A stretch of DNA of 5,043 nt from Promethearchaeia archaeon. GTDB taxonomy: Archaea > Asgardarchaeota > Lokiarchaeia > Sigyniarchaeales > SOKP01. The stretch lies in NCBI GenBank assembly GCA_029856375.1, contig JAHQWX010000181.1, positions 1 to 5,043 on the forward strand, in the 5' to 3' direction. Below are positions 1 to 4,859 of this stretch, piece after piece. The stretch's first letter is position 1. Every line of letters begins with the position of its first letter. The translations under genes and the position numbers were made by a program. A model generated the notes under the pieces. That model did no database searches. It was not told the origin of the DNA and was given only the letters and a program-made list of their open reading frames with translations.

Positions 1-42
1 GAAAAGCACAGCCGCAAGAAGAATCACCGCTCCCTTTCTCAT
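1..42 (-). CDS. N-terminal start of a secreted or membrane protein, partial
   Basis: Read on the minus strand, an ATG at 42-40 opens a frame encoding MRKGAVILLAAVLF before the window ends. This is a short basic N-region followed by an unbroken hydrophobic stretch, as in a signal peptide or N-terminal membrane anchor. A perfect GGAGGT lies 5 bases upstream of the ATG, which makes the start convincing despite the short length. The mature protein is outside the window, so no function can be given. Codons such as GCG and GTG and the overall GC content differ from all other genes here, and the strong Shine-Dalgarno also differs from their weak or absent ones. It may be foreign DNA or an assembly join. 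Confidence 0.5.
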   Translation of the reverse strand, partial: MRKGAVILLAAVLF

Positions 43-47
43 TTTTG

Positions 48-53
48 ACCTCC
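48..53 (-). promoter_or_regulatory. Shine-Dalgarno site GGAGGT
   Basis: On the minus strand GGAGGT ends 5 bases before the ATG at 42-40. It is the strongest ribosome-binding site in the window and decides the start of the partial minus-strand gene. Confidence 0.5.
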
Positions 54-91
54 GGTTTGAATTTGATCTGAACCGCAGGCCATATTGTACC

Positions 92-373
92 ATGAAAAGG
101 AGTATGACTCAAGCTGAAGGTATATTGCTTTACATTGATAATATCAAAAGAAGTGGATATATTTTATTTGATGCGATATCAGATCCAAGCGTTAGAGGTG
201 GAGAAACGCAATTCATGCTAGGATTAATAGCCCCTAATATAAATTATCTTGAATCGTTGAGAATTAAGAAGTTATTTGAAGAAATTTCAGAATTCGTAAA
301 AAACAAAAATGATTGGGATATTAAACAATATTGGGAGAAAAGTATCGAGATTTTATCCTCGCCACCAGTATAA
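92..373 (+). CDS. 3' remnant of a receiver-longin paralogue (longin-like domain, C-terminal part)
   Basis: From residue 6 to the end this 93-residue frame aligns without gaps to the last 88 residues of the protein at 522-1400. By eye 66 of 88 positions are identical, including LLYIDNIKR, GYILFD, VRGGETQFMLGLIAPN and the C-terminal ILSSPPV. It is therefore the C-terminal part of a second copy of that gene. The first five residues (encoded before base 107) have no counterpart, and the ATG at 92 is probably not a true start. The receiver domain and the start of the longin-like domain are missing: homology stops where the composition changes, near 85-106. Either the gene is broken there, or the sequence to the left belongs elsewhere. 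A weaker reading is that bases 76-105 in another frame (QAILYHEKEY) continue the homology after a 1-base shift; that match is poor. If intact upstream, it would be a full response regulator. Confidence 0.7.
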   Translation: MKRSMTQAEGILLYIDNIKRSGYILFDAISDPSVRGGETQFMLGLIAPNINYLESLRIKKLFEEISEFVKNKNDWDIKQYWEKSIEILSSPPV

Positions 374-387
374 ATCTCCTCTTTTAA

Positions 388-407
388 AATCGAATTAAGA
401 CTCGATT
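388..407 (+). other. Short inverted repeat after the stop codon
   Basis: AATCGA at 388-393 is matched by TCGATT at 402-407 with an 8-base loop, 14 bases after the TAA of the upstream gene. It could form a weak RNA hairpin at the 3' end. No T-run follows closely, so it is not called a terminator. Confidence 0.3.
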
Positions 408-443
408 CTACACTCTCTGAAAGGATTAGATTTATCTTGAAAA

Positions 444-451
444 TTTATAAA
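444..451 (+). promoter_or_regulatory. Candidate TATA box for the receiver-longin gene
   Basis: TTTATAAA fits the archaeal TATA consensus. Initiation about 25 bases downstream (near 472-475) would give a leader of roughly 50 bases before the TTG at 522. A second AT-rich candidate, AAATATTTTATA at 467-478, would give a shorter leader. Sequence this AT-rich yields such matches by chance, so the assignment is tentative. Confidence 0.3.
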
Positions 452-521
452 CTTATAGAATCAATAAATATTTTATAGAAAAATACTTTATGCAGAAAAA
501 AAGCTGATAAAAATCAAACCG

Positions 522-1400
522 TTGATTCTTGTCGTCGACGATAACAAAGAAATATTACATATGTTGCGAGTAATATTGGAATACAATAAATTTCGAGTGA
601 TTACCGCAATTAGTGGGAAAGATGCTATAAATATTCTTTCAGAAATGGAATCACCTCCTGATCTGATAATCAGCGATATTTTAATGCCTGATGTTGATGG
701 ATATCAGCTTTTTCAAGCAATCTCTAAAACGCCACAATTAAATCTCATACCGTTCATTTTCCTAACTGCTAAGTCGTCTCCCGAAGATATTAGATTTGGA
801 AAAATGTTAGGAGTAGACGATTATGTCACAAAACCCTTTAAGGAAGAAGATTTACTCGCGATTATTGAAGGAAAACTAGCGCGTAAAAAGAAAGGGATCC
901 AGATTAAGGAAAAATTAGATATATTAGTTTCTGCCATGGATATTAGAATACTCCCATCAATTTCTGAGGAAGAAAAACATAACGTAATAATGGTTTATGT
1001 AAAATGGGACGATAGAACTGGCCCCCGGTTAAAAAAACATTATCCTATGAACATAAAAATCCCCATATCAATTAAAGACATTGGTACTCAATTATTTCAG
1101 GCGGCCGTTACGATATATGGTCAGGAGAAATTCACAAAAGCAGAAGATGTATTGCTCTACATTGATAACATCAAAAGAAGAGGATATATTTTATTTGATA
1201 CATTTCCAGATCCAGAAGTTAGAGGCGGAGAAACACAATTCATGTTAGGATTAATCGCTCCTAACATTAATTATTTAGAATCAAGACAAGTTAAAAAAGT
1301 ATTTGAAGACATTTCAATATACATTAAAAAGAGGGAGGATTGGAGTATAAAACAATATTGGGAGAGATGTATCGAGATTTTATCCTCCCCACCAGTTTAA
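522..1400 (+). CDS. Response regulator: receiver domain fused to a longin-like domain
   Basis: Residues 1-124 form a CheY-like receiver domain: acidic pair D6-D7, phospho-acceptor D52 in ISDILMPDVDG, T82 in FLTAK, and K104 in TKPF. All residues for Asp phosphorylation by a histidine kinase and for the Thr/Tyr switch are present (Y101 precedes the lysine). After a charged linker (about 118-135), residues 150-292 form an alpha/beta domain with no DNA-binding motif. It contains VKWDDRTGP at 160-168, YP at 174-175, and GYILFD and GGETQFMLGLIAPN further on. I read it as a longin-type fold; the GP...YP pattern recalls N-terminal longin domains of Nprl2 and DENN proteins (inference). The output is probably protein binding rather than transcription. 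The TTG at 522 is the best start: the frame reads upstream to a stop at 465 but without ATG or GTG, and no ribosome-binding site is evident. It lies upstream of, and in line with, the Rag-like GTPase. Confidence 0.85.
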   Translation: MILVVDDNKEILHMLRVILEYNKFRVITAISGKDAINILSEMESPPDLIISDILMPDVDGYQLFQAISKTPQLNLIPFIFLTAKSSPEDIRFGKMLGVDDYVTKPFKEEDLLAIIEGKLARKKKGIQIKEKLDILVSAMDIRILPSISEEEKHNVIMVYVKWDDRTGPRLKKHYPMNIKIPISIKDIGTQLFQAAVTIYGQEKFTKAEDVLLYIDNIKRRGYILFDTFPDPEVRGGETQFMLGLIAPNINYLESRQVKKVFEDISIYIKKREDWSIKQYWERCIEILSSPPV

Positions 1401-1517
1401 AATCACGCTTACAAGATCAAATTTAAGAGTTTCTCAAATTGCTCTAAAAAATCAAAATTTATCTTGAAATTTTTTAAATCTTTAGAATTATTAAATATTT
1501 TAAAGAAAAATACGTTC
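1134..1517 (+). repeat. Tandem duplication, copy 2 (gene 3' part plus spacer)
   Basis: This is the counterpart of 107-490. The coding part is about 75% identical at protein level, with long stretches identical in DNA, for example around the segment encoding GYILFD and at the segment just before the stop. The spacer block 1458-1517 lies upstream of the GTPase gene just as 431-490 lies upstream of the receiver-longin gene. Confidence 0.8.
1420..1440 (+). other. Inverted repeat after the stop codon
   Basis: AATTTAAGA and TCTCAAATT form two 9-base arms with one mismatch around a 3-base loop, 19 bases after the TAA. A comparable but different hairpin follows the paralogous gene at 388-407. Possible 3'-end structure of the transcript. 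Confidence 0.3.
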
Positions 1518-1525
1518 TTTTTTTT
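1518..1525 (+). terminator. T8 tract, candidate archaeal terminator
   Basis: Eight consecutive T on the coding strand, 118 bases after the receiver-longin stop. Archaeal RNA polymerase commonly terminates at such oligo-T runs without a hairpin. A T6 run at 1470-1475 could act earlier. The tract abuts the TATA-like box of the next gene, so readthrough and new initiation are both possible. Confidence 0.4.
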
Positions 1526-1533
1526 ATATAATT
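1523..1533 (+). promoter_or_regulatory. Candidate TATA box for the Rag-like GTPase
   Basis: TTTATATAATT lies about 30 bases before the ATG at 1561. Initiation 25 bases downstream would leave a leader of about 10 bases, in keeping with the lack of a well-placed Shine-Dalgarno (the only candidate, GAAGGT, is at 1544-1549). Confidence 0.45.
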
Positions 1534-1560
1534 GAAATCAACAGAAGGTAGCATTTAGAA

Positions 1561-2115
1561 ATGAGTGTGAATAATCTAAACGAGAGCAAAGTCGATGAGA
1601 GAAAAGTACTCATTATGGGCTTGGATAATAGTGGTAAAACATCGATTTTACTTTCTTTAAAACAAAATACTAATTTATTAACCTACTTCTCACTAAAACC
1701 AACAAACCGAATAAGTATTGAAAAAATGGAAAGTCGGAGCGAAAGTTATTTTATATGGGATTTTGGAGGGCAAGAGAAATTCCGTAACGAGTATTTAGAG
1801 CAATTTGAAAGTTTTATTGGAGGAGCAGAGAAAATCATATTTGTGATTGATGTTCAAGACGAGGACAGATACGAGATAGCGTTAGATTATTTAGCAGACA
1901 TCGTTAAGGGATTAAAAAATCACGATATGAAAGTTAAATTTTCGGTATTTTTACATAAATACGATCCGCAAATAGAAACGCGCGATAAACTAATAGATAA
2001 AAAAATTAGAGTCAAGCTAATTAAAAAGATTAAAAACATAATGGGTGCTGAGTTCGAATGTCAAATCTTTAGAACAAGCATCTACACAGTATTTGAAAAA
2101 ATTTACCTTGCATAG
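1561..2115 (+). CDS. Rag/Gtr-like small GTPase without the C-terminal roadblock domain
   Basis: A 184-residue P-loop GTPase with all five motifs. G1 is GLDNSGKTS (20-28), the G2 threonine is T48 in KPTNR, and G3 is WDFGGQE (66-72) with the catalytic-type Q71. G4 is HKYD (132-135) and G5 is FRTSIY (170-175). The His in place of Asn in NKxD and the FRTSI element followed by an aromatic are hallmarks of eukaryotic RagA/Gtr1 (HKMD, FRTSIW). The tail FEKIYLA resembles the segment after G5 in RagA. It is therefore closer to Rag than to Ras, Rab or Arf. It ends right after the G domain, whereas Rag proteins go on for about 120 residues with a roadblock domain used for dimerisation. No lipidation cysteine or membrane segment is seen. 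The next two genes encode free-standing longin-type proteins, plausible partners or regulators. Expected to act in the cytosol as a nucleotide-dependent switch; its effector is unknown. Confidence 0.9.
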   Translation: MSVNNLNESKVDERKVLIMGLDNSGKTSILLSLKQNTNLLTYFSLKPTNRISIEKMESRSESYFIWDFGGQEKFRNEYLEQFESFIGGAEKIIFVIDVQDEDRYEIALDYLADIVKGLKNHDMKVKFSVFLHKYDPQIETRDKLIDKKIRVKLIKKIKNIMGAEFECQIFRTSIYTVFEKIYLA

Positions 2116-2132
2116 AAATTAAACATAAGTAA

Positions 2133-2137
2133 GAGGG
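2133..2137 (+). promoter_or_regulatory. Ribosome-binding site GAGGG
   Basis: GAGGG ends 9 bases before the TTG at 2147 and supports that non-ATG start. The 31-base gap after the GTPase stop and the absence of a clear TATA box suggest co-transcription with the GTPase. Confidence 0.5.
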
Positions 2138-2146
2138 AAATAGAAA

Positions 2147-2581
2147 TTGGAGCCAATTCAAGCGATTTGGGTTATTGGAGCACAGGGAAAGGTTCTATTT
2201 TCTGACGAATTTTATTCTCACGCATTATTAGACATAAATTCTGCCCTATTTGGTTCTATGATTATGGGAATCCACATTCTAGCATCAGAATTTGGCGAAG
2301 AAGACGTTCAAAAAATTACTTTAGGAGATATGATAATATATTTATCAAGGGATGACGATTCAAACATTGTTTTTGCTTTAAAATGCGATAAGAAAGCCAA
2401 TAAACTAACAATTAATAAGGTCCTTTACGAGGTTGAGCGTCTATTTTCCGAAATTTTTGAAGGAACCATTGAATCCGAAGAGATGGATATTGGGCTCTTC
2501 TATAATTTCAAAAAGGAGTTAGACAAGTTGATAGGACTAGACGAACGGACCAGAGTTGAAAGTCTACTCGAGTCCCTTTAA
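2147..2581 (+). CDS. Small longin/roadblock-superfamily protein
   Basis: A 144-residue acidic protein. The apparent order of elements is two strands (IQAIWVIG, KVLFSD at about 4-20), a long helix (about 28-50), three strands (KITLGD, MIIYLSRDD, IVFALKCD at about 56-80), then two helices (from about 87). That order fits a longin fold, a protein-protein interaction module common around small GTPases. It has no catalytic motif, signal peptide or membrane segment. It starts at TTG, backed by GAGGG upstream, and follows the Rag-like GTPase by 31 bases, so they probably form an operon. The N-terminal IQ-x2-W-x2-x4-G-x-VLF pattern is shared with the next gene, so the two are likely distant paralogues. 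It may be a GTPase partner comparable to Ragulator subunits or MglB, but that role is inferred from context. The fold call rests on pattern reading, not on a search. Confidence 0.65.
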   Translation: MEPIQAIWVIGAQGKVLFSDEFYSHALLDINSALFGSMIMGIHILASEFGEEDVQKITLGDMIIYLSRDDDSNIVFALKCDKKANKLTINKVLYEVERLFSEIFEGTIESEEMDIGLFYNFKKELDKLIGLDERTRVESLLESL

Positions 2582-2602
2582 ATATTTCATTTAAACATTA
2601 AA

Positions 2603-2610
2603 TTTATAAT
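2603..2610 (+). promoter_or_regulatory. Candidate TATA box for the second longin-type gene
   Basis: TTTATAAT lies in the 67-base gap. Initiation 25 bases downstream (near 2632) would place the transcript start just before the natural beginning of the following coding region at about 2649, and upstream of the internal GTG at 2733. Readthrough from the upstream operon remains possible. Confidence 0.35.
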
Positions 2611-2648
2611 ACCAAAAAGCCATATTTTCATTATAAGAGAACGAGTGA

Positions 2649-3044
2649 ATAAAAATAGCGAAAATTATACAAGATTTATGGATTCTTGAAAGTAGTGGCA
2701 TTGTATTATTTGATCGCACTTATGAACCTAAGGTGCACGCCGATCTCTTTGGAGGACTTATGAGCGTGATAAATACATTCGCAAATAAGATAACTGAAGA
2801 TGGAATATCCAATATTGAATTTAGTAGCAAGCACTTTTGTATATACAAGAAAAATAATGTATTGTTTGTTGGAAACTCTACCAAAGACATCAGCGAGAAC
2901 CAGCTTTCAAAAGAATTAAAAGTTGTGTCAGATATATTTTTTAACACTTATCCCGAAGGTATCTTATATAATTTTGATGGGAATGTAAAACGCTTCCATG
3001 AATTTGGCGTTAAAATTAAAGATTCTCTTATGGACATTCTGTAA
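2649..3044 (+). CDS. Second small longin-type protein, start codon unclear
   Basis: The usual-start frame begins at GTG 2733 (103 residues), but the same frame is open back to a stop at 2646-2648. Translation of that stretch gives IIQDLWILESSGIVLFDRTY, which matches the N-terminal strands of the preceding protein (IQAIWVIGAQGKVLFS). The real protein therefore starts between 2649 and 2667 and has about 125-131 residues. No ATG, GTG or TTG exists in frame there, only ATA (2649, 2655, 2667) and ATT (2664). A GTG at 2644 is out of frame and reaches a stop at 2686-2688, so a rare start codon or a 1-base sequencing/assembly error must be invoked. The rest has helix ADLFGGLMSVINTFANKI, three strands (IEFSS, HFCIYKK, VLFVGNS) and two C-terminal helices, as in longin folds. 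No enzyme motif is seen. It is the last gene of the signalling block. Confidence 0.6.
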   Translation: MKIAKIIQDLWILESSGIVLFDRTYEPKVHADLFGGLMSVINTFANKITEDGISNIEFSSKHFCIYKKNNVLFVGNSTKDISENQLSKELKVVSDIFFNTYPEGILYNFDGNVKRFHEFGVKIKDSLMDIL

Positions 3045-3055
3045 ATGTTAATCAA

Positions 3056-4690
3056 CTATTTTTTGTGTTTTAATATTTCTCCTCGTAGAGTTCCTAAATG
3101 TTTTCCCTTTTCTACTGTAATCTCTCCATTAACTATAACATAATCAATCCCGATGGGGTATTGGCGACCATTTTCGTAAGTTGCTTTGTCTTGAATTGTT
3201 TCTGGATCAAATATTACGATGTCCGCTTTATAGTTTGGTTTTACAATTCCTCGATCATTTAGATCTAATATACTTGCAGGCAAAGAAGTCATCTTTCGAA
3301 TTGCTTCCTCAAGCGAGACAATATTTTTCTCCCGAACATATCTCGATAAAATTCGAGGAAATGTTCCATAAGAGCGTGGGTGAGTGTTAAAATCAACAAC
3401 TAAAAACCCATCAGATCCCACGCAGACAAATTCTTGCTCGAATAGTTGTAAAATACTTTTTTGTTCGCTCATTTGCTTAAAAGTAATCATTATTGAGCCT
3501 TTCTCGTCTCGAATAAAATCTAAAAGTGCCTCGACAAATTTCTTTTTTGGATAAAGAATTTTTATCGCTTCGCCTAAGAATTTCCCTTCAATATGGTGGT
3601 TATTTAAAACAGATATAATTCTCATGTATTTTTTAACAACAGAGATAATAATTTTCTTGATTATAAGTTTAGGAATTAACCGAATTACGAACGGCATATC
3701 TGGTAAAAAAGTTGAGAAAATCAATTCGAAAGTTTCATCTATAATTCGCTTTCTAGTTTCGGGATTAGTTAAATTTCCTTCAAATTCTTCGTAGACCCAA
3801 GGTTTGAGTAGTGCCCCTGATAAACTTGTTGATGATTCTTCGTATGGATACAAATCTGCGTGAATGTAGATACCTTCTTTTTGTGCGCTTCTAATTAAGT
3901 TGATTATTTCGGGAGTCTTCTTCCACGCAAAACTACTTCCTGCTTTCAAATGAGAAATGTGAGCGCGAATGTTGGACACTTTGGCAATTTTTATTACTTC
4001 GCCTATTCCTTCTTCTAAAATGCCTGTACCCTCGTTTCTCATGTGAGAATCGTATATACCATCGTATTCATTCACAATTTTACACAATTCAATTATCTCC
4101 TCAGTTTGAGTTATTGATCCTGGAGGGTAAATCAATCCAGTTGATAAGCCAAACGCTCCTGCATCCATATCTTTTCGAATAATTTCTTTCATCTTTTCCA
4201 TCTCCTTTTGAGTCGCAGGACGGTCCTCCATACCTAATACGCAAGCCCTCACATTTCCTTGCGGAACGAAAAATACGAGATTTGACGAGACTCCTTTCTT
4301 TTCGATTTCAGCCATGTAATCTTGGAGAGTATCGAATAACTGCATCCCTAAGGTAAAGATTTTCGTTACATAATTTGAATAATATTTTCTCACTTTTTCA
4401 TTGGCTGGAGCCATCCCAAGCCCACACATACCAATAACAAGAGTTGTTATTCCTTGCCTAATTGTTGGCTCAGCTTTATTAACCTCCAAAATTGTAAAAT
4501 CTCCGTGATTATGCATGTCAATGAATCCCGGGGCAACGACCTTGTTCGAAGCGTCGATCACTTTAAAACCATTTTCTTTTAAATTAGTACCGATTTTTTT
4601 TATTTTGTCGTCTTGAATTAATATATCCGCCTCGTATCCTGGTGATCCGGTCCCATCAACGATAAAACCGTTTTTAATTAAGAGATTCAC
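3056..4690 (-). CDS. N-acyl-D-amino-acid deacylase (D-aminoacylase), amidohydrolase superfamily
   Basis: A 544-residue zinc hydrolase expected to release free D-amino acids from N-acyl-D-amino acids. Family features are clear: start MNLLIKNGFIVDGTG; metal pair H60 and H62 in GFIDMHNHGD; the family cysteine C89 in GMCG; GLSTGLIYPPG at 181-191; H216 in YDSHMRNEG; H247 in HISHLK; catalytic D427 in GSDG, followed by HPRSYGTFPR; and the C-terminal barrel-capping part ending in VNGEITVEKGKHLGTLRGEIL. These match the Cys/His/His/Asp ligands known for D-aminoacylase. It has no signal peptide, so it is cytosolic. The family is usually about 480-530 residues; the extra length seems to lie at about 322-365, a hydrophobic, lysine-rich stretch. 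The GTG start is placed by the N-terminal family match. It converges on the signalling genes and diverges from the secreted hydrolase at 4860. Other substrates (N-acyl-D-Glu, D-Asp or related imides) are possible. Confidence 0.92.
   Translation of the reverse strand: MNLLIKNGFIVDGTGSPGYEADILIQDDKIKKIGTNLKENGFKVIDASNKVVAPGFIDMHNHGDFTILEVNKAEPTIRQGITTLVIGMCGLGMAPANEKVRKYYSNYVTKIFTLGMQLFDTLQDYMAEIEKKGVSSNLVFFVPQGNVRACVLGMEDRPATQKEMEKMKEIIRKDMDAGAFGLSTGLIYPPGSITQTEEIIELCKIVNEYDGIYDSHMRNEGTGILEEGIGEVIKIAKVSNIRAHISHLKAGSSFAWKKTPEIINLIRSAQKEGIYIHADLYPYEESSTSLSGALLKPWVYEEFEGNLTNPETRKRIIDETFELIFSTFLPDMPFVIRLIPKLIIKKIIISVVKKYMRIISVLNNHHIEGKFLGEAIKILYPKKKFVEALLDFIRDEKGSIMITFKQMSEQKSILQLFEQEFVCVGSDGFLVVDFNTHPRSYGTFPRILSRYVREKNIVSLEEAIRKMTSLPASILDLNDRGIVKPNYKADIVIFDPETIQDKATYENGRQYPIGIDYVIVNGEITVEKGKHLGTLRGEILKHKK
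3059..3064 (+). terminator. T6 tract, candidate terminator of the signalling block
   Basis: Six T on the plus strand, 14 bases after the last stop of the plus-strand block, lying inside the 3' end of the convergent deacylase gene. Plausible as an oligo-T archaeal terminator; weak on its own. Confidence 0.3.
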
Positions 4691-4711
4691 TTTCCTTTCA
4701 CCAATTTTTGT

Positions 4712-4735
4712 AATATTTAAACGATTATAAGTTTA
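4712..4735 (-). promoter_or_regulatory. Candidate TATA region of the deacylase gene
   Basis: On the minus strand two TATA-like elements precede the GTG at 4690: AACTTATAAT (4735-4726) and GTTTAAATATT (4722-4712). The first would give a leader of about 13 bases, the second a nearly leaderless transcript. AAAGGAAA just before the GTG is a weak ribosome-binding site at best. Confidence 0.4.
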
Positions 4736-4801
4736 TTTTTACGGAAGTGAGAATTGATAACAACTGGTCTAAGCATGAAATAATAATGATTTAACCAAAA
4801 T

Positions 4802-4811
4802 TTTATTTATA
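4802..4811 (+). promoter_or_regulatory. Candidate TATA box for the secreted hydrolase gene
   Basis: TTTATTTATA would direct initiation near 4832, leaving a leader of about 25-30 bases that holds AGAGGT (4841-4846), a Shine-Dalgarno-like site 13 bases before the ATG at 4860, slightly far for the usual spacing. Confidence 0.4.
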
Positions 4812-4859
4812 CATAGATATTAAGGATTGAAATAGTTCAAAGAGGTATTTTCGACGAAA

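Larger units (their letters stand above)
107..490 (+). repeat. Tandem duplication, copy 1 (gene 3' part plus spacer)
   Basis: Coding bases 107-373 match 1134-1400 codon for codon without gaps. Within the spacer, 431-490 matches 1458-1517 at about 50 of 60 positions, starting with TTTATCTTGA. The spacer between these two blocks is diverged. Homology in the non-coding part shows that a segment of DNA was duplicated, not just that two family members sit side by side. Confidence 0.8.

Noticed and set aside
92..106. ATG at 92 as a true start of a 93-residue protein
   Set aside because: The encoded first five residues have no counterpart in the paralogue, the domain would be cut in mid-fold, and the position coincides with the composition break.
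374..521. Possible small RNA or CRISPR-like repeat in the duplicated spacer
   Set aside because: There are only two diverged copies, explained by the tandem duplication; no regular repeat-spacer spacing and no strong folded structure is visible.
2644..2688. GTG at 2644 as start of the second longin-type gene
   Set aside because: It is out of frame with the conserved N-terminus and meets a stop at 2686-2688. It would work only with a 1-base error, noted under the start-codon finding.
2720..2947. Minus-strand open frame of 75 codons
   Set aside because: It lies opposite the second longin-type gene, whose plus-strand product has a coherent fold pattern and homology to its neighbour. The antisense product shows no motif.
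3181..3390. Plus-strand open frame of 69 codons
   Set aside because: It is antisense to the well-conserved C-terminal third of the D-aminoacylase, including the region around HPRSYGTFPR, and is not credible as a gene.
4691..4859. Possible extra gene or RNA in the divergent intergenic region
   Set aside because: Only TATA-like elements and a weak ribosome-binding site are seen; no open frame of note and no stable stem.
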